The notes under the pieces: model-generated
What the model saw: the letters and a program-made list of their open reading frames with translations, nothing else
Told to the model about the DNA's origin: nothing
Database searches by the model: none
Origin: JASFRI01 sp050115015
GTDB taxonomy: Bacteria; Acidobacteriota; Polarisedimenticolia; CBDVAL01
Length of the DNA stretch: 31,093 bases
Direction: 5' to 3'
Assembly: GCA_050115015.1 (NCBI GenBank)
Contig: JASFRI010000004.1
Location: 1-31,093 of the forward strand
Position numbers and translations under genes: made by a program
Part shown: positions 7,382 through 14,217 of the stretch, piece by piece
Numbering within the stretch: the first letter of the stretch is position 1
How the letters are laid out: every line of letters starts with the position of its first letter

Positions 7382-8806
7382 TCAGTAGGCGCGGGCGAAG
7401 ATGACCCTGCGGTCCGATGGCGCCCCGTCCACGAGGCAGGCGCCCTTCTCGGCGGTCCCCTCCAGCGGGATGCAGCGGATGGTGGCCTTCGTGTCCTCCT
7501 TGACCCGTGCCTCGCATGCCGCGTTGCCGCACCAGTGGGCCAGGAAGAAGCCCCCGGCATCGATGCGGTCCCGGAAATCGTCATAGGAGTCCACCGCGAC
7601 CGTGTGGGCGGCGTGCATCGCCCGGTAGCGCGCCAGCAGCTCGGCCTGGATGCCGTCCAGCAGGCGCGGGACGCTCTCGGAGAGGCCATCCAGAGGCAGC
7701 GGCTCCTTGGCGCGGCCCACGCGGCGAACGGACATGACCTGACCGCTGGCCACGTCCCGGGGGCCGAGCTCGAGGCGCAGGGGCACGCCCTTGAGCTCCA
7801 TCTCGGCGTACTTCCAGCCCGGGGTCTCCTCCCGGCGATCGACCTGGACCGAGAGCCGGTCCGCCAGCGCCCTCTCCACGCGCTCCACCGCCTCGAACAC
7901 CCCGGCGCGCTCCTCGTCCTTGCGCCAGATCGGCACGATGCCCACCTGGATCGGGGCGAGGCGCGGGGGAAGCACCAGGCCGTCGTCGTCGCTGTGGGCC
8001 ATGATGAGTGCGCCGATCATCCGCGTCGACAGGCCCCACGACGTGCTCCACACGTACTCCATGTCCCCCTGGGGGGTCTGGTACTTCACGTCGAAGGCGC
8101 GGGCGAAATTCTGTCCGAGGTTGTGGGACGTGCCCGCCTGCAGGGCCTTCCGGTCCTGCATCATCGCCTCGATGGAGTAGGTGTGCTGCGCGCCGGCGAA
8201 CTTCTCCGATTCCGTCTTCTTCCCCCGCACGGGGTCGATGGCCATCCAGTCCCGGGCGAACGTGTGGTAGACGTCCAGCATGCGCTGGGTCTCCTCCTCC
8301 GCCTCCTCCGCGGTGGCGTGGGCCGTGTGGCCCTCCTGCCAGAGGAACTCGGTGGTCCGCAGGAACATGCGGGTCCGCCTCTCCCAGCGGACGACGTTCG
8401 CCCACTGGTTGATGAGCAGCGGCAGGTCCCGCCAGGACTGGATCCACTTCCCGTACATGTGCCAGATGACCGTCTCCGAGGTCGGGCGGATGTAGAGCGG
8501 CTCCTCGAGCTCCTTCCCGCCTCCCCGTGTGACCACGGCGCACTCGGGGGCGAACCCCTCCACGTGCTCCGCCTCCTTCTTCAGGAAGGACTCGGGAATG
8601 AAGAGAGGGAAGTAGGCGTTCACGTGGCCGGTGGCCTTGAACAGGCCGTCGAGCGCCTGCTGCATCCGCTCCCAGATGGCGTAGCCATGGGGCCGGATGA
8701 CCATGCAGCCCTTCACCGGGGCATAGTCCGCAAGCTGGGCCTGCTGGACCAGGTCGTTGTACCAGCGGGAGTAGTCCTCTGCCCGCGGCGTCAGGTTCTT
8801 CGCCAT
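7382..8806 (-). CDS. proS: Prolyl-tRNA ligase, short archaeal/eukaryotic type
   Basis: This 474-residue class II synthetase charges tRNA-Pro. It contains RPTSET (107-112), motif 2 in RWERRTRMFLRTTEFLWQEGHTAH (arginines 140, 143-144), motif 3 in GLSTRMIGALIMAHSDDDG (258-276), an anticodon-binding domain (about 285-395) and a C-terminal zinc-type domain. There is no YbaK-like editing insertion, so this is the short type 3 form rather than the usual bacterial form of about 570 residues. The protein ends FARAY; a C-terminal tyrosine is characteristic of this type. C426, C431 and C457 match expected zinc ligands, but the usual second Cys of the last CxxC is D460. Start: GGAGAG a few bases before ATG 8806. 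A longer upstream frame exists but has no family similarity. Confidence 0.95.
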   Translation of the reverse strand: MAKNLTPRAEDYSRWYNDLVQQAQLADYAPVKGCMVIRPHGYAIWERMQQALDGLFKATGHVNAYFPLFIPESFLKKEAEHVEGFAPECAVVTRGGGKELEEPLYIRPTSETVIWHMYGKWIQSWRDLPLLINQWANVVRWERRTRMFLRTTEFLWQEGHTAHATAEEAEEETQRMLDVYHTFARDWMAIDPVRGKKTESEKFAGAQHTYSIEAMMQDRKALQAGTSHNLGQNFARAFDVKYQTPQGDMEYVWSTSWGLSTRMIGALIMAHSDDDGLVLPPRLAPIQVGIVPIWRKDEERAGVFEAVERVERALADRLSVQVDRREETPGWKYAEMELKGVPLRLELGPRDVASGQVMSVRRVGRAKEPLPLDGLSESVPRLLDGIQAELLARYRAMHAAHTVAVDSYDDFRDRIDAGGFFLAHWCGNAACEARVKEDTKATIRCIPLEGTAEKGACLVDGAPSDRRVIFARAY

Positions 8807-8931
8807 GCGATCTCTCCGGGGGCCCTCCGGGCCGGTGACGGCCCACTCTAGCACAGGGGAGCGGAGGGGCGTGGTGTCCTCCGTCATCGCCGGCCGGGAA
8901 GGAGATGGGCCGCGAGGCCCGCCTCGACCGC

Positions 8932-9654
8932 TCAGTCCCCCTTCTGGGCCTCGCCGGTCATGGGGACGAAACGCACCGGGATCGAGCGCTCGCGTCGGAG
9001 TCCCTCGGGGGTGCGCTCGACGACCAGGAGCTCCTGGAAGGCCCGCCCCACGGGGATCACCAACCGCCCTCCCGGCGCCAGCTGCTCGAGCAGGGGTCCG
9101 GGGATCTCCGGGGGCGCCGCCGTGACGAGGATGGCGTCGAACGGCGCCTCCTCCGGCCACCCACGGTACCCGTCGCCCACCCGGGTCTCGAGGTTGCGGT
9201 ACCCGAGCTCCGCGAGCCGGGATGCGGCGGCCCGGGACAGCTCCTCGAGGATCTCGATCGAGTAGACCTTCGACGCGATCTCGGCGAGCACCGCCGCCTG
9301 GTATCCCGAGCCGGTGCCGATCTCCAGGACCCGATCCTCCGCCTCCACGTGGGCGAGCTCCGTCATGAGCGCCACGATGTACGGCTGGCTGATGGTCTGA
9401 TCCGCGCCGATGGGCAGCGGGTGGTCCGCGTAAGCCTCCCGCACCAGCGCCTCCGGGACGAACCGGTGCCGCGGCACGTGGCGCATCGCCTCGAGGACCG
9501 CGGGATCGGAGATGCCGCGGCCGGCGATGTCCTGCTCCACCATCCGCTGCCGCGCGGACTCGAAGGTGGGGTCCGCCGGTTCGTCCCCCGGGCAGGGGAG
9601 CAGCGAGGACAAGAGCAGCAGGCCGCCCGCCACCACTCCACGCTTCTCGCTCAC
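8932..9654 (-). CDS. pcm: Protein-L-isoaspartate O-methyltransferase, exported copy
   Basis: This 240-residue enzyme uses SAM to methylate isoaspartyl residues in damaged proteins. The catalytic core has PLPIGADQTISQPYIVALM (79-97), VLEIGTGSGYQ (109-119) and a C-terminal PIPVRFVPMTG. Unlike its neighbour it begins with a hydrophobic leader (about 6-20, GVVAGGLLLLSSLL). The leader ends before C21, but proline precedes the cysteine, so it is a poor lipobox and a plain signal peptide is more likely. That places the enzyme in the periplasm. The start is GTG at 9654, overlapping the stop of the upstream pcm copy in GTGA, with GGAGG 7 bases before it; the two genes should be translationally coupled. 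A periplasmic enzyme would need a SAM source, so function there is uncertain. Confidence 0.88.
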   Translation of the reverse strand: MSEKRGVVAGGLLLLSSLLPCPGDEPADPTFESARQRMVEQDIAGRGISDPAVLEAMRHVPRHRFVPEALVREAYADHPLPIGADQTISQPYIVALMTELAHVEAEDRVLEIGTGSGYQAAVLAEIASKVYSIEILEELSRAAASRLAELGYRNLETRVGDGYRGWPEEAPFDAILVTAAPPEIPGPLLEQLAPGGRLVIPVGRAFQELLVVERTPEGLRRERSIPVRFVPMTGEAQKGD

Positions 9655-10331
9655 GGCGTCTCCTCCTCTCCAGGGCCTCCGGCGCGGAGCGGGACGAACC
9701 GGACCGCCGTCAGGTGCGTGGTCCGGAACGTCCCCTCGCACTCCCGCCAGAGCGTGAGCTCCTGATCCAGGTCGCCGACCGGCGCGACGAGGCGGCCGCC
9801 CGGGGCGAGCTGGGATAGCAACGCGGGCGGCAGTCTGGCGGGTGCCGCGGCCACGAGGACGGCGTCGAAGGGCGCTTCCTCCGGCCAGCCGCACCGGCCG
9901 TCCCCGATCCGGAAGCGCACGCTGGTGCGTCCCATCTCCCGGAGGCGCCGGGCCGCGCCGGCCGAGAGTTCCGGGACGATCTCCACCGTGAAGACCTCCC
10001 GCGAGAGCTCCGCGAGGATGGCGGTCTGGTACCCGGAGCCGGTCCCGACCTCCAGGACCCGATCCTGCCGGCGGAGCTCGAGGGCTTCGGTCATGAGAGC
10101 CACGATGTAGGGCTGGCTGATGGTGGCGCCGTGGCCGATGGGCAGCGGGCAGTCGTCGTAGGCCCGCGCCGCGTCCTGCTGCAGGACGAACCGCTCCCGC
10201 GGGACGCGGCCCATCGCCGACAGCACACCTGCGGCCCGGATGCCGCGCCCCCGGAGCTGTCGCTCCACCATCGCGTGCCGGTGCTCGGCGAGAGAACCGG
10301 CGGACACGCTCATGGCCGGCTGGAGGAACAT
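9651..10331 (-). CDS. pcm: Protein-L-isoaspartate O-methyltransferase, cytoplasmic copy
   Basis: This 226-residue paralogue of the downstream gene has the same core: PLPIGHGATISQPYIVALM (62-80), VLEVGTGSGYQ (92-102), WPEEAPFDAVLV and a C-terminal TAVRFVPL. It has no signal peptide, so it should repair isoaspartyl damage in the cytoplasm. It has drifted from the neighbour outside the motifs, suggesting an old tandem duplication. The start is uncertain: ATG 10331 and the in-frame ATG 10313 both lack a convincing ribosome site. I keep the longer form; the family alignment begins only around residue 17. It is the first gene of the two-gene pcm unit and is divergent from the lipoprotein gene at 10454. 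Confidence 0.86.
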   Translation of the reverse strand: MFLQPAMSVSAGSLAEHRHAMVERQLRGRGIRAAGVLSAMGRVPRERFVLQQDAARAYDDCPLPIGHGATISQPYIVALMTEALELRRQDRVLEVGTGSGYQTAILAELSREVFTVEIVPELSAGAARRLREMGRTSVRFRIGDGRCGWPEEAPFDAVLVAAAPARLPPALLSQLAPGGRLVAPVGDLDQELTLWRECEGTFRTTHLTAVRFVPLRAGGPGEEETP

Positions 10332-10409
10332 CGACCAGGCATGGATCCACGCTACCCCCGCGAGGGGCGACGGTCAAGGCCCACCGGTGCCGCCGCTGGT
10401 CAAAGGGGC

Positions 10410-10415
10410 TACAAT
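10410..10415 (+). promoter_or_regulatory. Candidate -10 box for the lipoprotein operon
   Basis: TACAAT lies 38 bases upstream of the ATG at 10454, in the 122-base divergent gap between pcm and the lipoprotein pair. Only a weak -35 match (GTGCCG at 10387-10392, 17-base spacer) is present. Confidence 0.4.
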
Positions 10416-10453
10416 GGGAAGCGTCTCCCGGCGACGGGAGGAAGGAGCTCGCG

Positions 10454-10867
10454 ATGACGAGACGGACTGGGGCTTTGGCCCTGGCGCTGCTGCTGGTGAC
10501 GACGGGCTGCGGCGGCGAGCAGGGCGGCGAGGGCGAGGCGGATGCGGAGGGGTCCTATACCCGGACCCTGTCTAGGACCTTCCAGGGAGGGTACGCCGAC
10601 CGCACCCGGGGTGACATGCAGGCGATCGGCGCGGCGCTGGCCCAGCGGCTCCCGGACGCCGGTGGCTACCCGGACGCACAGGACGTGGACGGACTGGCCG
10701 CGGTTCTCGAGCCCGCCTACATTCGGACCATGCCGCGGGCGGATGCCTGGGGACGTCGGTTCCGGTACACCTCCGGCGGCTCCGGGTTCACGCTGGCGTC
10801 GGACGGCCAGGACGGGAAGTCGGGGACCGCGGACGACATCGTGCTGACCGACGGGGGATTCCGTTGA
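10454..10867 (+). CDS. Small lipoprotein with GspG-like (type II pseudopilin) C-terminal fold
   Basis: This 137-residue protein has an N-terminal export signal ending in TTGC (C19), followed by a Gly/Glu-rich linker and a domain of about 95 residues. The segment 94-135 (PRADAWGRRFRYTSGG, then FTLASDGQDGKSGTADDIVLTDGGF) closely resembles the calcium-binding C-terminal end of GspG major pseudopilins, where a D-x-WG strand is followed by an SDG-x-DG-x-x-GT-x-DDI loop. The N-terminal prepilin cleavage and methylation helix is missing, so it cannot join a pseudopilus in the usual way and appears to be a lipid-anchored version of the fold. Start: AGGAG 6 bases before ATG. Its stop overlaps the TTG start of the next lipoprotein gene. 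Its function is unknown. Confidence 0.78.
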   Translation: MTRRTGALALALLLVTTGCGGEQGGEGEADAEGSYTRTLSRTFQGGYADRTRGDMQAIGAALAQRLPDAGGYPDAQDVDGLAAVLEPAYIRTMPRADAWGRRFRYTSGGSGFTLASDGQDGKSGTADDIVLTDGGFR

Positions 10868-11535
10868 CTCCCGGAAGCGTCCGGGCCTTGCTCCTTCTCC
10901 CCCTGCTGCTCCTGCCGGGAGGCTGCGCGCCGGGAAGGGACGCGCGGGTCCGGGACGATGCCGACGAGTACATCGCCGGCGTCCAGTATCACGACGCGGT
11001 CGGGCTGATCAAGCGGAGCGCTCCGTTCCGTGCCGCCCTCGAGAAGGGCCGCCCCGAGGACTGGCCATCCATCCGGGAGGAGTTTCTCGCCCGCGCGCAG
11101 GAGCGCCTGGCGCAGTTCGAGGAGGCCAAGAGGACCGGCATGCTGCCGATGGAGGAGGACGGGATCGACCTGATCCAGGGGCTGGCCATCGGGAAGGGAA
11201 TCTTCTACCGGTTCGACGGCATCCGGGTCACCGACGACGGCACCCGGGCCGTCGGGGTCATGGACGTGACGCCGGATTACGGGGAGCACCGCCTGCGCGG
11301 CCTTCCGGAAGGGACACGGGTCTACTTCATGGGCGAGCCGTTCGGCACTCTGACGAGCGTGAAGCTCGGGGAGTCCGACGAGGAGCGCAGCCTGCGGGTC
11401 GTGCAGTCGGTGCAGCTGGAGTGGAGCTTCCGGTGGTTCGACGCGGTGGACGTCTACCCGGAAGGGTGGGCGGTGGCGTCGATCCGTCCGGTCCCCGGAA
11501 GCGCGGTGATGACCGACCTCCAGGGGGTCTTCTGA
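10864..11535 (+). CDS. Lipoprotein of unknown function
   Basis: This 223-residue protein starts at TTG within a TTGA overlap with the preceding lipoprotein gene. The leader (about 7-20) ends LLLLPGGC, a good lipobox with C21. The mature part begins with a predicted helix (DADEYIAGVQYHDAVGLIKRS, then FLARAQERLAQFEEAKRTG), followed by a beta-rich half (IFYRFDGIRVTDDGTRAVGVMDVTPDYG onward) ending VMTDLQGVF. I do not recognise the family. The overlap implies translational coupling with the GspG-like lipoprotein, so the two may work as a pair at the same membrane. Nth follows 41 bases later. An ATG-initiated alternative would lose the signal peptide, which supports the TTG start. Confidence 0.72.
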   Translation: MTPGSVRALLLLPLLLLPGGCAPGRDARVRDDADEYIAGVQYHDAVGLIKRSAPFRAALEKGRPEDWPSIREEFLARAQERLAQFEEAKRTGMLPMEEDGIDLIQGLAIGKGIFYRFDGIRVTDDGTRAVGVMDVTPDYGEHRLRGLPEGTRVYFMGEPFGTLTSVKLGESDEERSLRVVQSVQLEWSFRWFDAVDVYPEGWAVASIRPVPGSAVMTDLQGVF

Positions 11536-11576
11536 GAGCCGGGACCCGCAAGTCGAAGGCCGGGGACCGTCGGCGG

Positions 11577-12221
11577 ATGCGGGCGGTCCTCCGCCGGCTC
11601 GAGGGTGCCTACGGCCGTCCCCGCAACGGCTCGCGGCGGGCTCCGCTGGACGAGCTCATCCTGACGGTTCTGTCCCAGAACACGAACGACCGCAACCGCG
11701 ATCGGGCGTACGCGGCACTCCGGGATCGTTACCCCCGCTGGGAGGACGTGCTGGCGGCCAGCGATGCCGGCGTTGCCCGGACCATCCGCGCCGGCGGGCT
11801 GGCGAACCAGAAGGCCGCCCGGATCCGACGCATCCTGACGGTCCTCCAGGAGCAGCGTGGAAAGCTGGACCTGGAGTTCCTCCGCCGCTGGAGCGTTCCG
11901 CGGGCCGCCGAGTATCTGTCCACGTTCCAGGGGGTCGGCGAGAAGACGATCAACTGCGTCCTGCTCTTCTCGATGAACAAGGCGGCGTTCCCGGTCGATA
12001 CCCACGTGCACCGCCTGGCCATCCGCCTGGGATTCGCGCCGGAGCGGGCGGGGGCCCACGAGGTGCACGGGATCATGCACGCCCTCGTGCCGGAGGAGCA
12101 GTACTACCCGGCCCACATGAACCTCATCCGGCACGGGCGGGAGATCTGCGGCGCGCGACGCCCCGACTGCGGGGCGTGCGTCCTGGCGGACCTGTGTCCC
12201 TCTCGGGCGGACGGAGGCTGA
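11577..12221 (+). CDS. nth: Endonuclease III-family DNA glycosylase/AP lyase
   Basis: This 214-residue HhH-GPD base-excision repair enzyme removes oxidised pyrimidines and nicks at abasic sites. The helix-hairpin-helix FQGVGEKTI (117-125) carries the catalytic Lys (K123), and VDTHVHR (140-146) carries the catalytic Asp (D141). The C-terminal iron-sulfur loop has the canonical spacing C191-x6-C198-x2-C201-x5-C207. LSQNTNDRN (32-40) is the usual N-terminal signature. The open frame extends upstream into the previous gene, but ATG 11577 is the first plausible start after that gene's stop. There is no strong ribosome site, so translation may depend on read-in from upstream. Only 3 bases separate its stop from the patatin gene, so they probably share a transcript. 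Confidence 0.92.
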   Translation: MRAVLRRLEGAYGRPRNGSRRAPLDELILTVLSQNTNDRNRDRAYAALRDRYPRWEDVLAASDAGVARTIRAGGLANQKAARIRRILTVLQEQRGKLDLEFLRRWSVPRAAEYLSTFQGVGEKTINCVLLFSMNKAAFPVDTHVHRLAIRLGFAPERAGAHEVHGIMHALVPEEQYYPAHMNLIRHGREICGARRPDCGACVLADLCPSRADGG

Positions 12222-12224
12222 GCG

Positions 12225-13157
12225 GTGCTGGAGACGGTCAAGGTCGGGGTCGCCCTGGGTGGGGGCGCGGCACGTGGGCTCGCCCACATCGGCGTCCTCC
12301 AGGCCCTGCAGGAGGCGGGCGTGTCGGTCGACGTGCTGGCGGGCACCAGCATCGGGGCCCTGGTCGCCGGCGTGTACGCCACCAGCAAGTCGCCCCGCGA
12401 GATGGAGGAACGGTTCAGCCGCTTCGTGCGCAGCAAGGAGTTCCGCCGTGCCGAGTTCGACTTCCTGAAGGAGACGAAGGGCGCCGAGCCGGGGATCCTC
12501 TACAGCGTGTCGAACCTGATCAAGCGCGGCATCTTCTATAGCGTGCAGATGACCCGTCCGTCCTTCATCACGATGGAGAACTTCGCCCACAACATCCGCC
12601 GGCTGATCCCCGACATGCGGGTGGAGCGCACCCTCATCACGCTCGTTCCCGTCGCCGTCGACCTCGACTCGGGCAAGGAGGTCTTGCTCACGACGGGCCC
12701 CCTGCGGCGGGTGATCATGGCCTCGGCCGCCATCCCGGGGATCCTGCCGCCGGTCGAGTTCGGAGGGCGCCGCTACATCGACGGGGGCTGGATCAGCAAG
12801 ATCCCGGTGCTCGCCGCCTTCCGGGAAGGGGCGGACATCGTGATCGCCGTCGACGTCTCCGATGATCTCGGGGATACCTCCGGGTTGAAGACCGGCATGG
12901 ACGTGTCCGTGCGGGCCAACGCCATCAAGTCGGAGGCTCTGAAGGAGTTCCAGCTGCGCTTTGCCGACGTGGTCATCAAGCCCGAGGTCAGGGACCACCA
13001 CTGGGCGGATTTCGCCAGCGCGATGCCGCTGGTGGAACGGGGTCGGCGGGCCGCCCGCGAGGCGCTCCCCCTGGTGCGACGGGCCATCGAGCGGGCACGG
13101 ATCTCCTCGGTCTTCGGGGCCACCCGGGGCCGCCGCCTGGCCAAGAAGTTCTTCTAG
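12225..13157 (+). CDS. Patatin-like phospholipase (RssA/YchK type)
   Basis: This 310-residue patatin-domain lipid acyl hydrolase has all catalytic elements: the oxyanion loop GGGAARGLAH (12-21), the nucleophile elbow GTSIG with S42, and the dyad aspartate in YIDGGW (D186). VALGGGAARGLAHIGVLQAL is typical of bacterial RssA/YchK proteins, which act on phospholipids or lysophospholipids. No signal peptide or transmembrane segment is seen, so it should be cytoplasmic or peripheral. The basic C-terminus (RRAIERARISS, then RGRRLAKKFF) might aid membrane contact. It starts at GTG 12225, with GGAGG 7 bases upstream inside the end of nth. A hairpin follows at 13186-13212. The physiological substrate is unknown. 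Confidence 0.9.
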   Translation: MLETVKVGVALGGGAARGLAHIGVLQALQEAGVSVDVLAGTSIGALVAGVYATSKSPREMEERFSRFVRSKEFRRAEFDFLKETKGAEPGILYSVSNLIKRGIFYSVQMTRPSFITMENFAHNIRRLIPDMRVERTLITLVPVAVDLDSGKEVLLTTGPLRRVIMASAAIPGILPPVEFGGRRYIDGGWISKIPVLAAFREGADIVIAVDVSDDLGDTSGLKTGMDVSVRANAIKSEALKEFQLRFADVVIKPEVRDHHWADFASAMPLVERGRRAAREALPLVRRAIERARISSVFGATRGRRLAKKFF

Positions 13158-13185
13158 CCGCCCCGCCCGCCGCCTCCCCCCTTCC

Positions 13186-13212
13186 GGACCCCCGGGAGTG
13201 AAACCGGGGTCC
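13186..13212 (+). terminator. Possible hairpin terminator after the patatin gene
   Basis: GGACCCC (13186-13192) and GGGGTCC (13206-13212) form a perfect 7-base stem with a 13-base loop, about 30 bases past the patatin stop. Only a short TTT follows, so termination would be weak or the hairpin may have another role. Confidence 0.4.
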
Positions 13213-13218
13213 AACGGT

Positions 13219-13247
13219 TTGATGGTGCGACTTGCCGGCATTATCAT
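13219..13247 (+). promoter_or_regulatory. Sigma-70-type promoter for the HEAT-repeat gene
   Basis: TTGATG (13219-13224), a 17-base spacer and TATCAT (13242-13247) form a plausible promoter. Transcription would start near 13254, only a few bases before the ATG at 13258 and about 37 bases before the alternative ATG at 13291. Confidence 0.5.
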
Positions 13248-13257
13248 GGGTACAGTG

Positions 13258-14214
13258 ATGTGCACCCGTGTTCCGTCCCCTCTCCGCGCGATGCTGGCGT
13301 CCCGGGCATGGCTCGCCGTGCTCCTGGGGGCTCTCGCGGGCCTTCTCGGTCCGGCATCCCCTGCCGCGTCGGCCCCGGCGACCGTCCGCGAGCTCTCCCT
13401 CTGGGACAAGTCGTTCCGTGCCGAGCTGGTCGCCCGGGTGACCGTCACCGACGGCGACGATCGGCTGGCACGCATGGCGGTGGAGGAGGTCATCAAGGGG
13501 GCTTACGACCGGGAGACCCTGAAGATCGTCTTCCGGGCCCGGAACTTCTCCCGGGACTACTGGGAGGAGCCGATCCAGTTCCAGGAGGGCGCCGAGCTCA
13601 TCCTGTTCCTCGAGCGCTTCCGGAAGCGCGGGGTCCTCCAGGAGCCCGACCGCTTCGTCCTCCTGAAGGGATCCCAGGGCAAGGAGTCCGTGCCTCCCGA
13701 GGGGCAGGCAGCGTTCCTGGAGGCGATCCGCCGGTTTGCGGCCATCCAGGAGCTGGGTTCCCAGCTGGCGATCTGGGATGCCGCACGAAAGCTGCTCGAG
13801 GAGGACAACCCCTTCCTGGTCGAGGCGGGCTTCGAGCAGGTGCTGAAGTTCCGGCTGGCGGACGAGCCGATGGTGCCCGTCGTCCTCCGCCACCTGGAGG
13901 GTCCCTCGGTCCCGTTCCGGGAGCAGGCGGCCCGCACGCTGGGTCAGCTCTTCGAGGATTCCCGCCGCACGGACTCCGTGCTGGAGACCGGGGACCACAT
14001 CCGGGACCTGTTGCTCCACAAGGCCATGAACGACGAGAACGAGAGCGTCCGGGTCGAGTCGATCAAGGCGCTTGAGGCGAGCTGGGACGATGCCCTCGTC
14101 CCCTCCTTCGAGCAGATCGCCCTGGAGGACCCGTCCCAGGCGGTGCGCTATCAGGCCGAGCGCGCCATCTACCTCATCCGGAACGGCCGGGAGCCACACG
14201 AGGGCTCCCGGTAG
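13258..14214 (+). CDS. Exported HEAT-repeat protein
   Basis: This 318-residue protein has an N-terminal signal peptide (core LAVLLGALAGLLG, then SPAASA), a middle region (about 45-165) and a C-terminal alpha-helical repeat part (about 195-315). The repeat part has HEAT-like turns such as VPFREQAARTLGQLFED, NESVRVESIKALEASWDD and PSQAVRYQAERAIYLI. The middle strand-rich segment (AELVARVTVTD and EVIKGAYDRETLKIVFRARNF) looks like a domain measuring release or transport, but I cannot name it. ATG 13258 is chosen because it follows the predicted transcription start. ATG 13291 gives a more compact signal peptide and is a real alternative; neither has a clear ribosome site. It is convergent with the FecR/DUF6600-like gene, 3 bases apart. 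Confidence 0.75.
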   Translation: MCTRVPSPLRAMLASRAWLAVLLGALAGLLGPASPAASAPATVRELSLWDKSFRAELVARVTVTDGDDRLARMAVEEVIKGAYDRETLKIVFRARNFSRDYWEEPIQFQEGAELILFLERFRKRGVLQEPDRFVLLKGSQGKESVPPEGQAAFLEAIRRFAAIQELGSQLAIWDAARKLLEEDNPFLVEAGFEQVLKFRLADEPMVPVVLRHLEGPSVPFREQAARTLGQLFEDSRRTDSVLETGDHIRDLLLHKAMNDENESVRVESIKALEASWDDALVPSFEQIALEDPSQAVRYQAERAIYLIRNGREPHEGSR

Positions 14215-14217
14215 GGC

